Shown: positions 49,147-57,335 of the stretch, in pieces
Numbering within the stretch: position 1 is the first letter of the stretch
How the letters are laid out: each line of letters starts with the position of its first letter
Origin: Marinovum sp048263515
Lineage (GTDB): Bacteria; Pseudomonadota; Alphaproteobacteria; Rhodobacterales; Rhodobacteraceae
Length of the DNA: 64,000 nt
NCBI RefSeq assembly: GCF_048263515.1
Contig: NZ_JBLXEC010000001.1
Span: 444,094-508,093, forward strand
Direction: 5' to 3'
Made by a program: the position numbers and the translations under genes
The notes under the pieces: generated by a model
Told to the model about the DNA's origin: nothing
The model's input: the letters and a program-made list of their open reading frames with translations, nothing else
The model's database searches: none

Positions 49147-49176
49147 ATGTACAATAAGAAAAGAATAATGTACGAT
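49147..49176. promoter_or_regulatory. Tandem ATGTAC operator (right-hand regulon, site 1)
   Basis: ATGTAC occurs at 49147-49152 and at 49168-49173, 21 bases apart (two helical turns); the second is within AATAATGTACGAT. The site lies between the divergent sulfatase and binding-protein genes. The same AATAATGTA(C/T)GAT occurs at 54989 and 56021. Confidence 0.65.
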
Positions 49177-49205
49177 TTTTGAGGGAAGAGAGGAGCATCC
49201 TGAAA

Positions 49206-50429
49206 ATGATTCGAAACCTGCCTGTAGTCACCGCTACCGCCATTCTTCTGGCTTCGACCGCCGGGGCACAGACCGTGCTCGACGTCGTGGCCTGGAAAGG
49301 CAATGAAGCCGAGCCAGCCGGTCTGCCCGAGCTGATCGAGAAATTCGAAGCCGCGAACCCCGACATCGACGTGGACCTGACCTATGTGGCGCGCAAGGAC
49401 GTCGACAAGGTGATCCCGCCGCGCCTGCAAGGCGGCAATCCGCCCGACGTCACCATGGTCGACAGCTCGCTGGTCGATCTCTGGGGCGGCGCCGGGTTCC
49501 TGAGCGATCTGGGCACCGACAGCGCCTGGTATGACAAGATGGTGCCTGCGGTGCGCGAGGTGATGACCACCGAAGGCGAAATCCGGGTCTTCCCGCTGGA
49601 AGTCATCGGCATGGGTAACTTCGTCAACATGGACCTGCTGGCCAAGGCCGGGATCGACAAGGCGCCGGTCACCCTCGACGAACTGAAGGCCGCCTGCCAG
49701 GCGCTCTCGGCCGAGGGCATCGCGCCGATGATCTTTGCCGGCGGCTTCCCGGCAATGCTCTTTGTCGGGGCAAATGGCATCGATCCGAACGGCGTGTCCC
49801 CGGCGGAGTATGGCTCGGGCGACCGCAGCTTCGTGGACGACGAGAACTTCAACGCCGCGCTCGATGGCGTGCGCGATCTTGTGGCGGCAGAGTGCTTCGA
49901 TCCCGAGCTTCAGGCCGGCCTCGACCCCTGGGCCACCGCGCCGCAGGAGTTCCGGTCGGGCAATGTCGCGATCCTGCCGCAGGGCGCCTGGAATATCGGC
50001 AATTTCTCCGCCGTCGCCGATCTGAACTTCCAGTTCGCGCCGATGCCCTCGCGCTATACCGACAAGGGCCTGGCGCTCGATCTGGTCGGTCCCGGCTGGG
50101 CGATCCCACGGGATGCGGAACATGCCGAGGCCGCGCGCAAATGGGTCGACTTCTTCGCCGAAGAAGAGAACCTCAACATCTTCCTCAAGGCCGAAGGCGC
50201 CTACAGCCCCTATACCGGCGGTGTCTCGACCATGCCGGACCTGGCAGCACCCTATACCCAGGCGCGCGAGGCGGGCAGCCTGATCCTCTGGCCGTTCTCG
50301 ACGCTGGAGTTCCCGAAGGCCCTGCAATCGGAATGGGAAGACAGCATTACCGGCTTCCTGCTCAACATCGACAAGCCCAACGAGGACACGCTGCAGCGTT
50401 GGGATGATACGGTGGAAGACAACATGTAA
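49206..50429 (+). CDS. ABC sugar transporter substrate-binding protein, family 1 (CUT1), 407 aa
   Basis: Periplasmic binding protein of the third CUT1 importer. The signal peptide ends near TAGA, before QTVLDVVAW. Family 1 features include the IEKFEAANPDIDVDLTY segment (about residues 41-57). ATG 49206 follows GAGGAG at about 10 bases. Its operon holds two permeases, an SDR and the ATPase. The divergent sulfatase suggests a sulfated ligand. Confidence 0.92.
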   Translation: MIRNLPVVTATAILLASTAGAQTVLDVVAWKGNEAEPAGLPELIEKFEAANPDIDVDLTYVARKDVDKVIPPRLQGGNPPDVTMVDSSLVDLWGGAGFLSDLGTDSAWYDKMVPAVREVMTTEGEIRVFPLEVIGMGNFVNMDLLAKAGIDKAPVTLDELKAACQALSAEGIAPMIFAGGFPAMLFVGANGIDPNGVSPAEYGSGDRSFVDDENFNAALDGVRDLVAAECFDPELQAGLDPWATAPQEFRSGNVAILPQGAWNIGNFSAVADLNFQFAPMPSRYTDKGLALDLVGPGWAIPRDAEHAEAARKWVDFFAEEENLNIFLKAEGAYSPYTGGVSTMPDLAAPYTQAREAGSLILWPFSTLEFPKALQSEWEDSITGFLLNIDKPNEDTLQRWDDTVEDNM

Positions 50430-50437
50430 ACCCGCGC

Positions 50438-50462
50438 GGCCCGGCGCCTGATGCGCCGGGCC
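50438..50462. terminator. Hairpin between binding-protein and permease genes
   Basis: A perfect 10-bp stem, GGCCCGGCGC / GCGCCGGGCC, with a 5-nt loop, begins 9 bases after the stop. No T-run follows, so mRNA protection is more likely than full termination. Confidence 0.55.
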
Positions 50463-50494
50463 CTGCCATGCAGCCACACTCGACGGGGGAGACC

Positions 50495-51361
50495 ATGCGC
50501 GCGAGACTTTCACTTTACTGGTTCACGGTGCCGGCGCTGCTGGTGATCGGGTTGTTCTTCATCCATCCGATCATCCTGACCTGGAACATGAGCCTGACCA
50601 ATTTCGCAGGCATCGGCGAGGCCAAGGACGTCGGCTGGCGCAACTACGAGCGCATCTTTACCCGTGACCGTTACCTGCAGGAAATCTGGCTGACGCTGTG
50701 GTACACGGTGATCGTGGTCTCGGCGCTGACGGTGACGGGGCTGTTCTTTGCCGCGATGCTGCACCGGCTGCCGCTGATCCGCAATTTCAGCCGCGCCGCG
50801 CTTTATACCCCCGCGATGATGTCCTTTGTCGTCGTCGGCTATATCTGGCAATTCCTCTATTCGCCGCTCAACGGCGGCATCAACGTGGCCCTGCGCGATA
50901 TGGGTCTTGGCGCATGGGAGCAGAACTGGCTGGGCGATCCCTCGATCGCGCTTTATTCCGTGGCCTTCACCCAGATCTGGATGTTCACCGGGTTCACCTG
51001 CGCCATCTTCCTTGCCGGGTTCGCCGGCATCCCCGAGGAAATCGGCGAGGCCGGGCGGCTGGAAGGCGCCACCTCCTGGCAGCGCTTCCGCTATCTCGAA
51101 CTGCCGCTCCTGGGCCCGTCGATCACCGTTTCGGTCATGCTGACCACCATCGGCACGCTCAAGACCTTCGAGCTGCCCTTCATCCTGACCAAGGGCGGGC
51201 CCGACGGCGCCACGCGCCTGCTGTCCATCGACATCATCGACAACCTGTTTGGCCAGTACAAGTTCGGCTTTGCCAGCGCGCTGTCGATCGTGATGCTGGT
51301 GATCGTGCTGGGGGTTGCCTTTATCCAGAACAAGGTCCTTCGCGACCGGGAGTCCACATGA
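50495..51361 (+). CDS. ABC sugar permease, MalF type, 288 aa
   Basis: Inner-membrane subunit with six hydrophobic segments and the EAA-type loop EAGRLEGATSWQRFRYLELP near residue 186. ATG 50495 is preferred (GGGGGAG upstream) over ATG 50468, which lies next to the hairpin. The stop overlaps the next start by 4 bases. Confidence 0.92.
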   Translation: MRARLSLYWFTVPALLVIGLFFIHPIILTWNMSLTNFAGIGEAKDVGWRNYERIFTRDRYLQEIWLTLWYTVIVVSALTVTGLFFAAMLHRLPLIRNFSRAALYTPAMMSFVVVGYIWQFLYSPLNGGINVALRDMGLGAWEQNWLGDPSIALYSVAFTQIWMFTGFTCAIFLAGFAGIPEEIGEAGRLEGATSWQRFRYLELPLLGPSITVSVMLTTIGTLKTFELPFILTKGGPDGATRLLSIDIIDNLFGQYKFGFASALSIVMLVIVLGVAFIQNKVLRDREST

Positions 51362-52239
51362 TGAGCCTCTCCGACACCGCCACGCCCCGCACCGCCGCCA
51401 GCCCCGACTGGGACCTGATCCGCCGCCGCGGCAAGTCGATCCTGGTGCATGGCATCGTGCTGGCGCTGGTCGCCATCATGCTGCTGCCGCTGGTCTACAT
51501 GGTGATGATGTCCTTCAAGACCCCGACCGAGATCGCGCAGGATCCGCTGGGCCTGCCCGACAGTCTCTACTGGGGCAACTACATGGCGGCGCTGTCGTCG
51601 ATGGGCTATGTCCGCTCGGTGCTGAACTCGATGGGCATTACCATCTCGGTGATCGTCGTGGTGGTCTTTGCAGGCGCCATGGCGGCCTATCCGCTGGCGC
51701 GGCTGCAGAACCGGGTGAGCCGGGTGATCGTCATGGTCATGGCGCTGGGGCTGGCGACGCCGAACTTCGTCACCATCACTCCGATCTACGTGATCTTCCG
51801 CGATCTCGGCCTGCTCGACAGCTACCTTGGCATTGTCCTGGCCTTTGCGGCGCTGAAACTGCCGCTGGCGGTGTTCTTCTACACCAGCTTCATCGCGGCG
51901 ATCCCGATCGAGCTGGAAGAGGCCGCGCGGCTGGACAATTGCAACAACTGGCAGATCTTCTGGCACGTGATCCGGCCGCTGCTGGCACCGGTGACCGCCA
52001 CGCTGTCACTGTTTGTCATGATCATGGTGTGGAACGACTTCATCTATCCGCTGCTGCTTCTGACCGACAAGGACAAGCTGACGGTAATGATCGCGGTCTA
52101 CAAGTTCGTCGGCAACACCGGCATAGACCCGACCAAGCTGTTCCCGGCCGCCGTTCTGGGATCGTTGCCGCTGCTCCTGATGTTCGCGGTCTTCCAACGC
52201 AAGATCATGGCCGGGGCCACGGCGGGGGCGGTGAAATGA
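51358..52239 (+). CDS. ABC sugar permease, MalG type, 293 aa
   Basis: Second membrane subunit, with six hydrophobic segments and the EAA loop EAARLDNCNNWQIFWHVIRP near residue 186. The loop has DNCNN where most permeases have DGAS, including a cysteine. It overlaps the SDR start by 4 bases. Confidence 0.92.
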   Translation: MMSLSDTATPRTAASPDWDLIRRRGKSILVHGIVLALVAIMLLPLVYMVMMSFKTPTEIAQDPLGLPDSLYWGNYMAALSSMGYVRSVLNSMGITISVIVVVVFAGAMAAYPLARLQNRVSRVIVMVMALGLATPNFVTITPIYVIFRDLGLLDSYLGIVLAFAALKLPLAVFFYTSFIAAIPIELEEAARLDNCNNWQIFWHVIRPLLAPVTATLSLFVMIMVWNDFIYPLLLLTDKDKLTVMIAVYKFVGNTGIDPTKLFPAAVLGSLPLLLMFAVFQRKIMAGATAGAVK

Positions 52240-52994
52240 AGCTGGACGGCAAGCATATCATCGTCACCGGCGCAGGCGCAGGCATCGGGCTGGGCATTGC
52301 CCGGGCCTGCCGCGCCGCCGGGGCCGAGGTGACCGGCTTTGACTGGAAGACCGACGGCGCGGACAAGCTCGAAGAGATCGGCGCGCGGCTCAAGCAGGTC
52401 GATGTCACCGACCTTGACGGTTTCGAGGCGGCGATTGCCGCGGCGCATCAGCGTGCAGGTCGGCTCGACGGCATGGTCAACAATGCCGGCGTCACCATCA
52501 AGGTGCCGTTCCTCGAGATGACCCGCGATCAGATGGAGACGCTCTGGACCGTCAACCAACGCTCGGTGCTGGTAGGCTGCCAGGCGGCGGGGCGGATCAT
52601 GAAAGAGGCCGGGCAGGGCGCCATCGTCAATCTGTCCTCGGTCCACGCCCGGGCCACCAACCCCGGTCACGAGGCCTATGCCGCGACCAAGGCCGCCATT
52701 GCCGCGATGACCCGCGCGATGGCCTGGTCGCTGGGGCGTTACGGCGTTCGCGTCAACGCAATCTGCCCGGCGCTGGTGCGCACCGAGATCGTCGACACCG
52801 CAATGCAGGACCCGGCCATCGCGGCGCGGGTGCAGGCCTACAACCCCGAGGGCACGGTCACCACGGTCGACGAGATCGGCGCGCTGGCGGTGTTCCTGCT
52901 GTCTGATGCCGGGTCTGCGATGAACGGATCCGAGGTGATGGCCGACCGGGGGATGTCGGCGCTCCTGGATGTTTTTGATATGAGGAGGACGTGA
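52236..52994 (+). CDS. Short-chain dehydrogenase/reductase, 252 aa
   Basis: NAD(P)-dependent oxidation, probably of the imported sugar at C1. Cofactor motif TGAGAGIGLG near residues 9-18, NNAG near residue 81, a serine in NLSSVHA and the YAATK Tyr-Lys pair near residue 148. It is encoded between the second permease (ATGA overlap) and the ATPase (1-base gap), so it is part of the transporter transcript. With the SMP-30 lactonase and the GalD-type dehydratase nearby, it fits a sugar dehydrogenase of an oxidative pathway. Confidence 0.87.
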   Translation: MKLDGKHIIVTGAGAGIGLGIARACRAAGAEVTGFDWKTDGADKLEEIGARLKQVDVTDLDGFEAAIAAAHQRAGRLDGMVNNAGVTIKVPFLEMTRDQMETLWTVNQRSVLVGCQAAGRIMKEAGQGAIVNLSSVHARATNPGHEAYAATKAAIAAMTRAMAWSLGRYGVRVNAICPALVRTEIVDTAMQDPAIAARVQAYNPEGTVTTVDEIGALAVFLLSDAGSAMNGSEVMADRGMSALLDVFDMRRT

Positions 52995-52995
52995 G

Positions 52996-54081
52996 ATGGC
53001 CGAACTGGCGCTCAACAATGCGATCAAGCGCTACGGCGCGACACAGGTCATCCATGGCGTGGATTTGCAGGTCGACGACGGCGATTTCTGCGTCTTCGTG
53101 GGACCGTCCGGCTGCGGCAAGTCCACGCTTCTGCGGATGATTGCCGGGCTGGAGGAAACGTCGGACGGGCGGATGACCATCGGCGGCCGCGACGTGACCC
53201 ATGCCGACCCGGCCAAGCGCGGCGTTGCCATGGTGTTCCAGACCTACGCGCTCTATCCGCATATGACCGTGCGCGAGAACATGAGCTTCGGCCTCAAGAT
53301 CGGCGGCACCGACAAGGCCGAGATCACCCGCAAGGTCGATGCCGCGGCGCAGATCCTCAAGCTGCAGGATTACATGGACCGCAAGCCCAAGGCGCTCTCT
53401 GGCGGTCAGCGCCAGCGCGTCGCCATCGGCCGTGCCATCGTGCGCCAGCCGGATGTCTTCCTGTTCGACGAGCCGCTGTCGAACCTCGACGCCGAGCTGC
53501 GCGTCGAGATGCGGGTCGAGATTGCCAAGCTGCACAAGCAGTTGGGCGCCACCATGGTCTACGTTACCCATGACCAGGTGGAAGCCATGACCATGGCCGA
53601 CAAGATCGTGGTTCTGCGCGATGGCCGGATCGAGCAGGCCGGCGCACCGGTGACGCTCTACGAGGACCCCGACAACCTCTTTGTCGCCGGTTTCATCGGC
53701 TCGCCGCGGATGAACTTCTTTTCCGGCACGGTGACCCGGGTCGAGGCCGGGGGCGCGGTGGTGACCCTGCCGCGGCTGGGCAATGTCGAGGTGCCGGTGG
53801 CGCTGGCGGATGCGCCGGTGATGGGGACCGCGGTGAAACTCGGCCTTCGGCCCGAGCATTTCGAGCCCGAAGGCAGCATTCGCGCCGAGCTGACCATCGA
53901 CGTGATCGAGAACCTCGGCGGCGTGTCCTACGCCTATTCCTCAAGCGAAGAGGACGACCACCCGGTGATCGTCGAGATGCGCGGAAAGTCGCGGCCCAGC
54001 GAGGGCGGCCGCTTGGCGGTGGGCTTTGATCCCGCTTCGGCGCTGCTGTTCGACGCTGCGAGCGGCCAGCGTATCCGCTGA
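52996..54081 (+). CDS. ABC transporter ATPase, MalK/UgpC type, 361 aa
   Basis: Walker A GPSGCGKST near residue 36, signature LSGGQRQRVAIGRAI near residue 133, Walker B VFLFDEPLSNLD, H-loop VTHDQ, and a C-terminal TOBE domain. AGGAGGACG precedes the start within the end of the SDR gene. It is the last gene of the operon; a terminator hairpin follows. Confidence 0.95.
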   Translation: MAELALNNAIKRYGATQVIHGVDLQVDDGDFCVFVGPSGCGKSTLLRMIAGLEETSDGRMTIGGRDVTHADPAKRGVAMVFQTYALYPHMTVRENMSFGLKIGGTDKAEITRKVDAAAQILKLQDYMDRKPKALSGGQRQRVAIGRAIVRQPDVFLFDEPLSNLDAELRVEMRVEIAKLHKQLGATMVYVTHDQVEAMTMADKIVVLRDGRIEQAGAPVTLYEDPDNLFVAGFIGSPRMNFFSGTVTRVEAGGAVVTLPRLGNVEVPVALADAPVMGTAVKLGLRPEHFEPEGSIRAELTIDVIENLGGVSYAYSSSEEDDHPVIVEMRGKSRPSEGGRLAVGFDPASALLFDAASGQRIR

Positions 54082-54087
54082 AGTAAA

Positions 54088-54120
54088 GGCCCCCGACGTT
54101 GCAAGCGCCGGGGGCCGTTT
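54088..54120. terminator. Terminator hairpin after the third CUT1 operon
   Basis: An 8-bp stem, GGCCCCCG / CGGGGGCC, with a 13-nt loop, followed by GTTT. It lies between the ATPase gene and the convergent SMP-30 gene and may act on both strands. Confidence 0.65.
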
Positions 54121-54123
54121 AAG

Positions 54124-54972
54124 CTACAGCTCGGCGGCGTAGGGCGGCAGGCCCGGCACCTCCATCTCGACGGCAAAAAGGCCGCCGGCCAGCGGGTTGG
54201 CGGCCTTTTCCGCTTCGGTCATGCTGAAGGTGCCGGTGGTGATGTAGAGCGTTTTGAGGTCCGCGCCGCCGAAGCAGCAATTGGTGACGATCTCGCAGGG
54301 CAGGTCGATCTGCGCCACGACTTCGCCCTCCGGCGACATCCCCAGCACCCGGCCGCGATCGCAGATCGCCACCCAGAGCGTGCCTTCGGCATCGACCGTC
54401 AGACCGTCCGGCTTGCCGGTGCTCTCGTCAAAGTGGCGCAGCGCGCGCCAGGTGCCGTGTTCGCGCAGATGCAGCACGCCCGGTACGCTGTCGATGAAGT
54501 AGAGCCGGCTGCCGTCTGGGCTCCAGGCGAGGCCATTGGAGATCGTGGTGCCGCGCATCATCACCTGCGGCCCCTCGCGGTCATAGCGATAGAGCGCGCC
54601 GGTCGGGCCCTTGGCGCCCTCGGACATGGTGCCGACCCAGAGCGCGCCGTCCGGTGCTGCGATCATGTCGTTGAGCCGGTTGCCGGCGATCTCGGGCTCG
54701 GGGTCATGCAGGACCTTGATCTCGCCGGTCTCCGGCGTCACGATGCCAAGACCCCGCGCCGTGGCGATCAACAGCTGGCCGTCGCGGTCCAGCGCCAGAG
54801 CGCTGATCAGACAGGGCAGGGCGGTGCGGCTGGCCGCGCCCGTCACCGGGTCATGGCCATGCAGCGCCTCGCCGGAGATATCGACCCACCACAGCCGCCC
54901 GCGACCAGGATCCCACAACAGCCCTTCACCACAGCCGGCTTTGGCGGCATCAACGCAACGGGGCGAATCCAT
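54124..54972 (-). CDS. SMP-30/gluconolactonase-family lactonase, 282 aa
   Basis: Opens sugar lactones to aldonic acids. The six-bladed propeller's metal ligands fit Glu in GEGLLW (about residue 16), Asn in NRLNDM (about residue 100), Asn in ISNGLAW and Asp in KPDGL. AGGAGA lies upstream of ATG 54972. It is divergent from the GntR gene at 55052, with a perfect ATGATGTACATCAT palindrome in the gap. It would link the SDR (sugar to lactone) and the GalD-type dehydratase (aldonate to keto-deoxy acid). Confidence 0.9.
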   Translation of the reverse strand: MDSPRCVDAAKAGCGEGLLWDPGRGRLWWVDISGEALHGHDPVTGAASRTALPCLISALALDRDGQLLIATARGLGIVTPETGEIKVLHDPEPEIAGNRLNDMIAAPDGALWVGTMSEGAKGPTGALYRYDREGPQVMMRGTTISNGLAWSPDGSRLYFIDSVPGVLHLREHGTWRALRHFDESTGKPDGLTVDAEGTLWVAICDRGRVLGMSPEGEVVAQIDLPCEIVTNCCFGGADLKTLYITTGTFSMTEAEKAANPLAGGLFAVEMEVPGLPPYAAEL

Positions 54973-54988
54973 ATCGATCTCCTCTGGA

Positions 54989-55015
54989 AATAATGTATGA
55001 TATGATGTACATCAT
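54989..55015. promoter_or_regulatory. Tandem operator with perfect palindrome (right-hand regulon, site 2)
   Basis: AATAATGTATGAT at 54989-55001 is followed by the perfect 14-base palindrome ATGATGTACATCAT at 55002-55015. It lies between the divergent SMP-30 and GntR genes, as expected of an autoregulated repressor. Confidence 0.7.
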
Positions 55016-55051
55016 GGATGAATTGGCGAAAAGTCTTGACGACTGCAACGC

Positions 55052-55780
55052 ATGGGTGAATTTGTAACTATGAGCACACATGGCCCCATCTCCCTTGCCG
55101 CCGACAAGGAGCCTGCCGACTCCTCGTCTTCGTCGATCTATGACGCGATCCGCCACGACATCCTGTCCGGCGCGCTCGAGGCCAATGCCCGGCTGAAGAT
55201 TTCCGAGCTGGCGAAACGTCACAAGACCTCGACCAATCCGGTGCGCGAGGCGCTGCAGCAGCTGCGCGGCGAGGGGCTGGTGCTGTTCACCCCGAACCAG
55301 GGCGCGCGGGTCCGCCCGATCGACACCGAGTTCGTGCGCGACGTGGCCGAGGTGGGCTATCAGCTCGAGCCGTATCTGCTGAAGCTCTTTGTCGAGACTG
55401 CCAGCGCCGAGGACATCGCCGAGCTGGAGCGCATCCAGGACGAGATCGAAGCGCTGAACTTCGAGGACAAGGCGCGCCACACCGACCTCAACCACGCCTT
55501 CCACGAGACGATGTACGAGCGGCATTACAACCGGGTGGCCTTTGGCGTCTGGAAGCAGCACCGCGAGATCCTCGGCTCGATCAGCAGCCGCATCCCGATT
55601 GCCATCGGCCGGCAAGAGGCGATCCTGCGCGAACACCGCGCGCTGATCGACGCGATCAAGGCGCAGGACGTGGGCCGGGCGATCAAGGTGCTGAACCAGC
55701 ATATCGGTGACGCCGGCCGCCATGTGGTCGACCAGCTGCGGATCGAGCTGACCCGGTCCTCGCGACAGCGCAAGAACTGA
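55052..55780 (+). CDS. GntR-family transcriptional regulator, FCD domain, 242 aa
   Basis: Winged helix-turn-helix with ISELAKRHKTSTNPVREAL (about residues 50-68) and an FCD domain with His and Asp ligands (LNHAFHETMY). The proposed start is ATG 55052; ATG 55070 is also in frame. ATGTAC-type sites lie at its own promoter, at the sulfatase/CUT1 divergent promoter and before the dehydratase/Opp operon, so it is the best candidate regulator of all three. A weak GGCGC/GCGCC hairpin with five Ts at 55911-55933 may end its transcript. Confidence 0.9.
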   Translation: MGEFVTMSTHGPISLAADKEPADSSSSSIYDAIRHDILSGALEANARLKISELAKRHKTSTNPVREALQQLRGEGLVLFTPNQGARVRPIDTEFVRDVAEVGYQLEPYLLKLFVETASAEDIAELERIQDEIEALNFEDKARHTDLNHAFHETMYERHYNRVAFGVWKQHREILGSISSRIPIAIGRQEAILREHRALIDAIKAQDVGRAIKVLNQHIGDAGRHVVDQLRIELTRSSRQRKN

Positions 55781-55910
55781 TCCGACGGAATGACCTTGGA
55801 CCCTGCGCGCGGCGCGGGGGCTCTTGGCGTGCCCTGAGGGCGGAACTTTCCGGCAGATGGAATGACGGGGGGCGATGGCTTCCGGCGGTTCGGCTCTGTT
55901 CTCGGTGCGG

Positions 55911-55933
55911 GGCGCTGTGCGCCGGCGATTTTT
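55911..55933 (+). terminator. Weak terminator candidate
   Basis: A 5-bp stem, GGCGC / GCGCC, with a 3-nt loop and TTTTT five bases further on. The 306-base gap 55781-56086 otherwise holds only the operator/promoter region before the next gene. Confidence 0.35.
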
Positions 55934-55993
55934 GTGACTCATAGATACTTCGATTGAAATCAGCTGGTTAGCTGGGCGCTCCCGCTGGGAAGC

Positions 55994-56050
55994 TTCATAA
56001 ATCAAACATTACTCCAATAAAATAATGTACGATCCGGTAATTTCATGTAC
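55994..56050 (+). promoter_or_regulatory. Promoter and tandem ATGTAC operator (right-hand regulon, site 3)
   Basis: AATAATGTACGAT lies at 56021-56033 and a second ATGTAC at 56045-56050; the two ATGTAC cores are 20 bases apart. A possible -35 TTCATA (55994-55999) and -10 TAAAAT (56018-56023) are 18 bases apart, so the first site would overlap the -10 box. The promoter assignment is tentative. Confidence 0.55.
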
Positions 56051-56086
56051 CGTAAATGAAAGACGATTCTATTTGGAGGTGCCGAC

Positions 56087-57310
56087 GTGCCCGCAAACCC
56101 ATCCAGCGCAATGGCCAGCCCGGCAGATGTCCAGCCGCTGCGGCGCGTGTCGCCCGACGTGGCGATTGCAGCGATCGAGGCCATCCCGGCGCGGGTCGGT
56201 GGCCGCAACCAGCTGCTCGTCAGGGTCGAGACCGGCGACGGGCTGGTCGGCTGGGGTGAATCCGGCCTGTCCTCGCGGGAAGCCGCAGTCACCGCGGTGA
56301 TCAACGATTTCGCCGGCTTCCTGGTCGGCCGGGACTCGCGCCAGATCGGCCGGATCTGGCAACAGGCCTATCGCAGCCAGTATTTCGAAGGCGGGCGGGT
56401 GCTGACCGCCGCGATCTCGGCCATCGACATCGCGCTCTACGACCTGTTGGGCAAACGCCTCGGCGTGCCGGTCCACCAGCTTCTGGGCGGAAAGCAGCGT
56501 GACGTGGTGCCAACCTTCGCCAGTTTCCTGTCGTCCTCGATCGAGCAGTCGCTGGCCGACACGCAGACCCTTGTCGATGCCGGCTGGGACTGCGTGCGGA
56601 TCTATCCCGACGGCTTCGACGGCAACTCGGTCTTCGACCCGCGCGCCTCTCTGGGCCGCACGGTCGAGACGTTGGTTGCCCTGCGCGAGGCCTTTGGCCG
56701 CGACCTCTGCCTCGGCATCGACCTGCATCACCGCTATTCCCCGGCCGAGATCGCCAGCTTCTGTAACATGCTGCCGCCGGGCACGCTGGATTTCCTCGAG
56801 GAGCCGATCCGCTCGGAAAGCCCCGAGGCCTATGCCATGCTCCGCCAGATGACCAACATCCCCTTTGCCGTGGGCGAGGAGTTTGCCTCGAAATGGCAGG
56901 CCGCGCCCTTCATCGAACAGGGGCTCACCCAGTACATGCGGCTCGATATCTGCAACATCGGCGGCTTTACCGAGGCGATGAAGATCGCCGGCTGGAGCGA
57001 GCGTCATTATGTTGACCTGATGCCGCACAACCCGCTGGGGCCGATCTGCACCGCCGCCAGCGTGCACATGTCGGCGGCGGTGCCGAATTTCTCGTGGCTG
57101 GAGACCCGGCAATCGCCGGTCGAGAGCCTCGGTTTCCACGACAAGGCGCTTTTCCCGGTCCAGGTCGAGCTCGAAGGGCCGGTCTACCGCGTGCCCGACG
57201 CGCCGGGGCTGGGCGTGGAAGTGAACGAACAGGCGATCCGGGCCAGCCAGCCCGAGCATGTGGAATGCCCGCATCTGACCAAGCCTGACGGATCCGTCAC
57301 CAACTGGTGA
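56087..57310 (+). CDS. Acid-sugar dehydratase, enolase superfamily, GalD-type, 407 aa
   Basis: Dehydrates an aldonate. Metal ligands fit D212, E238 and E264; acid/base histidines fit H214 (DLHH) and H314 (PHNPLGP). The GTG start at 56087 is supported by TTGGAGG seven bases upstream; it gives an N-terminal extension of about 20 residues compared with the paralogue at 40661. It heads an operon with a complete Opp/Dpp-type importer. Galactonate is only a family default; no sequence feature fixes the sugar. Confidence 0.85.
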   Translation: MPANPSSAMASPADVQPLRRVSPDVAIAAIEAIPARVGGRNQLLVRVETGDGLVGWGESGLSSREAAVTAVINDFAGFLVGRDSRQIGRIWQQAYRSQYFEGGRVLTAAISAIDIALYDLLGKRLGVPVHQLLGGKQRDVVPTFASFLSSSIEQSLADTQTLVDAGWDCVRIYPDGFDGNSVFDPRASLGRTVETLVALREAFGRDLCLGIDLHHRYSPAEIASFCNMLPPGTLDFLEEPIRSESPEAYAMLRQMTNIPFAVGEEFASKWQAAPFIEQGLTQYMRLDICNIGGFTEAMKIAGWSERHYVDLMPHNPLGPICTAASVHMSAAVPNFSWLETRQSPVESLGFHDKALFPVQVELEGPVYRVPDAPGLGVEVNEQAIRASQPEHVECPHLTKPDGSVTNW

Positions 57311-57335
57311 CAGAACGAACCCAGAGGAGGAGACC

